Shown: one piece after another, positions 6,882-8,007 of the stretch
How positions within the stretch are numbered: the first letter of the stretch is position 1
Layout: every line of letters begins with the position of its first letter
Assembly (NCBI GenBank): GCA_017964345.1
Contig: JAGCSD010000028.1
Span: 1-8,007 of the forward strand
Direction: 5' to 3'
DNA from: Clostridia bacterium
GTDB taxonomy: Bacteria > Bacillota > Clostridia > Christensenellales > QALW01
Length of the DNA stretch: 8,007 nt
Notes under the pieces: generated by a model
The model's database searches: none
Seen by the model: the letters and a program-made list of their open reading frames with translations, nothing else
What the model was told of the DNA's origin: nothing
Program-made: the position numbers and the translations under genes

Positions 6882-7734
6882 CTTGCTCCTGCGGCGCCAT
6901 GCCGCGCCGCTGTTTGGACGGGTCATTGACATATTTGTCGAACAGGAACTGACTGTAGACCGTTTGCGCCAAAAAGACGAATGACATCCCCATCGTCAAA
7001 AACACGACGAGCAACACCTGCCACAGGAAAAAGCACGCCAGCGCCAGCGCAAGGTACGCCAGCACGGCAAGCAGGGTGCGCGGCAGTTGAACGAACGTGT
7101 AAATAAACCCGTTTTTCAGAATCTGCCGCACCTTCAGATTATATGTGACGAGCTGTGGAAAATGATAGATGGACGAAATAAAATACAGTCCCATAACCAC
7201 CGCGATCAGCGCGGCAACGAATTTCAAAGCGGGATAGGTTTCCGCATTGAGCAAACAGACGCTGATCCACCAGATCCCCGCAAACAGCACCATGGCGGTA
7301 AAAAGGTTCAAAAACAGCGCTTTCCAGAAACTGCGTTTGAATTCTTTCCAAAAATGTTCCTTTACCGTAGCGCGCTCGTTCCACGCCCAGTTGCGCAGGC
7401 AGTAATGCAGACCCGCTTTTGCCGGTCCCATGATCGCATACAGCGGCACGCAGAAGGTCAAAAAGGAGATCAATAGATTTCCCTGCAGGACTTCCGCTAT
7501 GTTCTCCTGCCCCTGTATTTGAGAAACGGCAAACCAAAAATAGAGCGTCCAGAACAAAAGCGGAAGCGCAAACAGCGTGTAGAGCAGATTTCCCGTCACC
7601 ATGCCGGTAAAGCGGAGCTTTATCACGTCAAAAAACTGTTCCCTGCGTGTTTTCGGCAGATCCTTGACGGTAAAATCCGCTTTATTCGGATTCCCCACAA
7701 ATATCTTTTGATACCATTGATTCCACTTGCTCAT
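6868..7734 (-). CDS. YesL/DUF624 family integral membrane protein
   Basis: A 288-residue membrane protein with about five or six hydrophobic spans, at roughly 44-70, 86-104, 138-161, 168-190 and one long stretch at 219-260 that could be two. Between spans 2 and 3 sits the YesL-type motif GPAKAGLHYCLRNWAWNE followed by a basic aromatic stretch (HFWKEFKRSFWKALF), which is why I place it in this family. Family members are often found beside carbohydrate transporters, and their biochemical role is not established. Here the gene instead follows recA with a 4-nt ATGA overlap. GAGGA (7741-7745) lies 6 nt before the ATG at 7734, inside the recA end. The N-terminus is cytosolic-looking and the C-terminus is polar. 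No catalytic residues are evident, and a stress or envelope role is speculation. Confidence 0.88.
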   Translation of the reverse strand: MSKWNQWYQKIFVGNPNKADFTVKDLPKTRREQFFDVIKLRFTGMVTGNLLYTLFALPLLFWTLYFWFAVSQIQGQENIAEVLQGNLLISFLTFCVPLYAIMGPAKAGLHYCLRNWAWNERATVKEHFWKEFKRSFWKALFLNLFTAMVLFAGIWWISVCLLNAETYPALKFVAALIAVVMGLYFISSIYHFPQLVTYNLKVRQILKNGFIYTFVQLPRTLLAVLAYLALALACFFLWQVLLVVFLTMGMSFVFLAQTVYSQFLFDKYVNDPSKQRRGMAPQEQDAVR

Positions 7735-8007
7735 CCGTCGTCCTCATCTAAATCATCTTTGGCAGCAGGCGCCCCGCCCGCAAGCAGATGCTCGCGGAGC
7801 TTTTCCTCCACTTTTTCCATAATCTCAGGATGCTGTAAGAGGAAGTCCTTAGCGTTCTCTCTGCCCTGCCCGATCCGTTCGCCTTCATAGCTGAACCACG
7901 AGCCGCTTTTTTCAAAAATATGGGTATCAACGGCAAAATCGAAGAGCGAGCTTTCACGCGAAATACCTTTGCCGACGATCATATCCACTTCCGCTGTTTT
8001 GAACGGA
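7731..8007 (-). CDS. recA: RecA recombinase, C-terminal end only (window edge)
   Basis: RecA forms ATP-dependent filaments on single-stranded DNA, performs strand exchange and triggers LexA cleavage. Only the last 91 or so residues are present. The frame runs off the window edge reading PFKTAEVDMIV, and the GTG at 7988 is an internal valine. The visible part covers the end of the core (GKGISRESSLFDFAVD), the family signature KSGSWFSYEGERIGQGREN, and the C-terminal domain, ending in the acidic tail DDLDEDDG typical of RecA's autoregulatory tail. The ATPase core and DNA-binding loops lie outside the window. The stop overlaps the start of the YesL-family gene by 4 nt, so RecA is cotranscribed with it. 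No recX follows. Confidence 0.96.
   Translation of the reverse strand, partial: PFKTAEVDMIVGKGISRESSLFDFAVDTHIFEKSGSWFSYEGERIGQGRENAKDFLLQHPEIMEKVEEKLREHLLAGGAPAAKDDLDEDDG

Noticed and set aside
7731..8007. Unusual residues in the RecA end (GKGISRESSLFDFA compared with the more usual GEGIS...DLG) as sign of a RecA paralogue
   Set aside because: The signature KSGSWFSYEGERIGQGREN and the acidic tail are intact, and such variation is within what recA genes of Bacillota show. The core is outside the window.

Overview
The window looks like a moderately GC-rich member of the Bacillota, most likely class Clostridia. The grounds are consensus sigma-A promoters and strong AGGAGG-type ribosome binding sites, a YesL/DUF624 membrane protein, an Hsp33, a Bacillus-like RecA C-terminus, and a tRNA-Glu/tRNA-Tyr pair with encoded CCA ends. 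Nothing in it looks like a mobile element, prophage, CRISPR array or toxin cluster.

Layout. The left end carries the 3' part of rarA (mgsA), a AAA+ replication-fork ATPase, on the plus strand. It ends in a perfect 18-bp inverted repeat that can terminate transcription from both sides. Everything else is on the minus strand. Converging on rarA is a single larA-family gene (nickel-pincer 2-hydroxyacid racemase or epimerase) with its own near-consensus extended -10 promoter. Upstream of larA are tRNA-Glu(TTC) and tRNA-Tyr(GTA), five bases apart, with a perfect TTGACA-17-TATAAT promoter and a rho-independent terminator directly after the tRNA-Tyr CCA.

The right 60% is one compact gene string read right to left: recA (3' end only), a YesL/DUF624 integral membrane protein, a SAM-dependent class I methyltransferase, hslO (Hsp33 redox chaperone), a TPR-repeat protein, and a short protein with HEAT-like helical repeats. 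Junctions run from a 14-nt overlap to a 1-nt gap, so all six are probably cotranscribed and translationally coupled. I see no convincing terminator between the last of these and the tRNA promoter.

How the genes may work together. RecA (recombination and SOS) and Hsp33 (holdase activated by oxidation) are both stress functions, and two helical-repeat proteins are coupled directly behind Hsp33. The linkage suggests a stress-related operon with two uncharacterised scaffold proteins. That is an inference from gene order; the two repeat proteins have no recognisable catalytic motif. No element here can firmly be called a new system.
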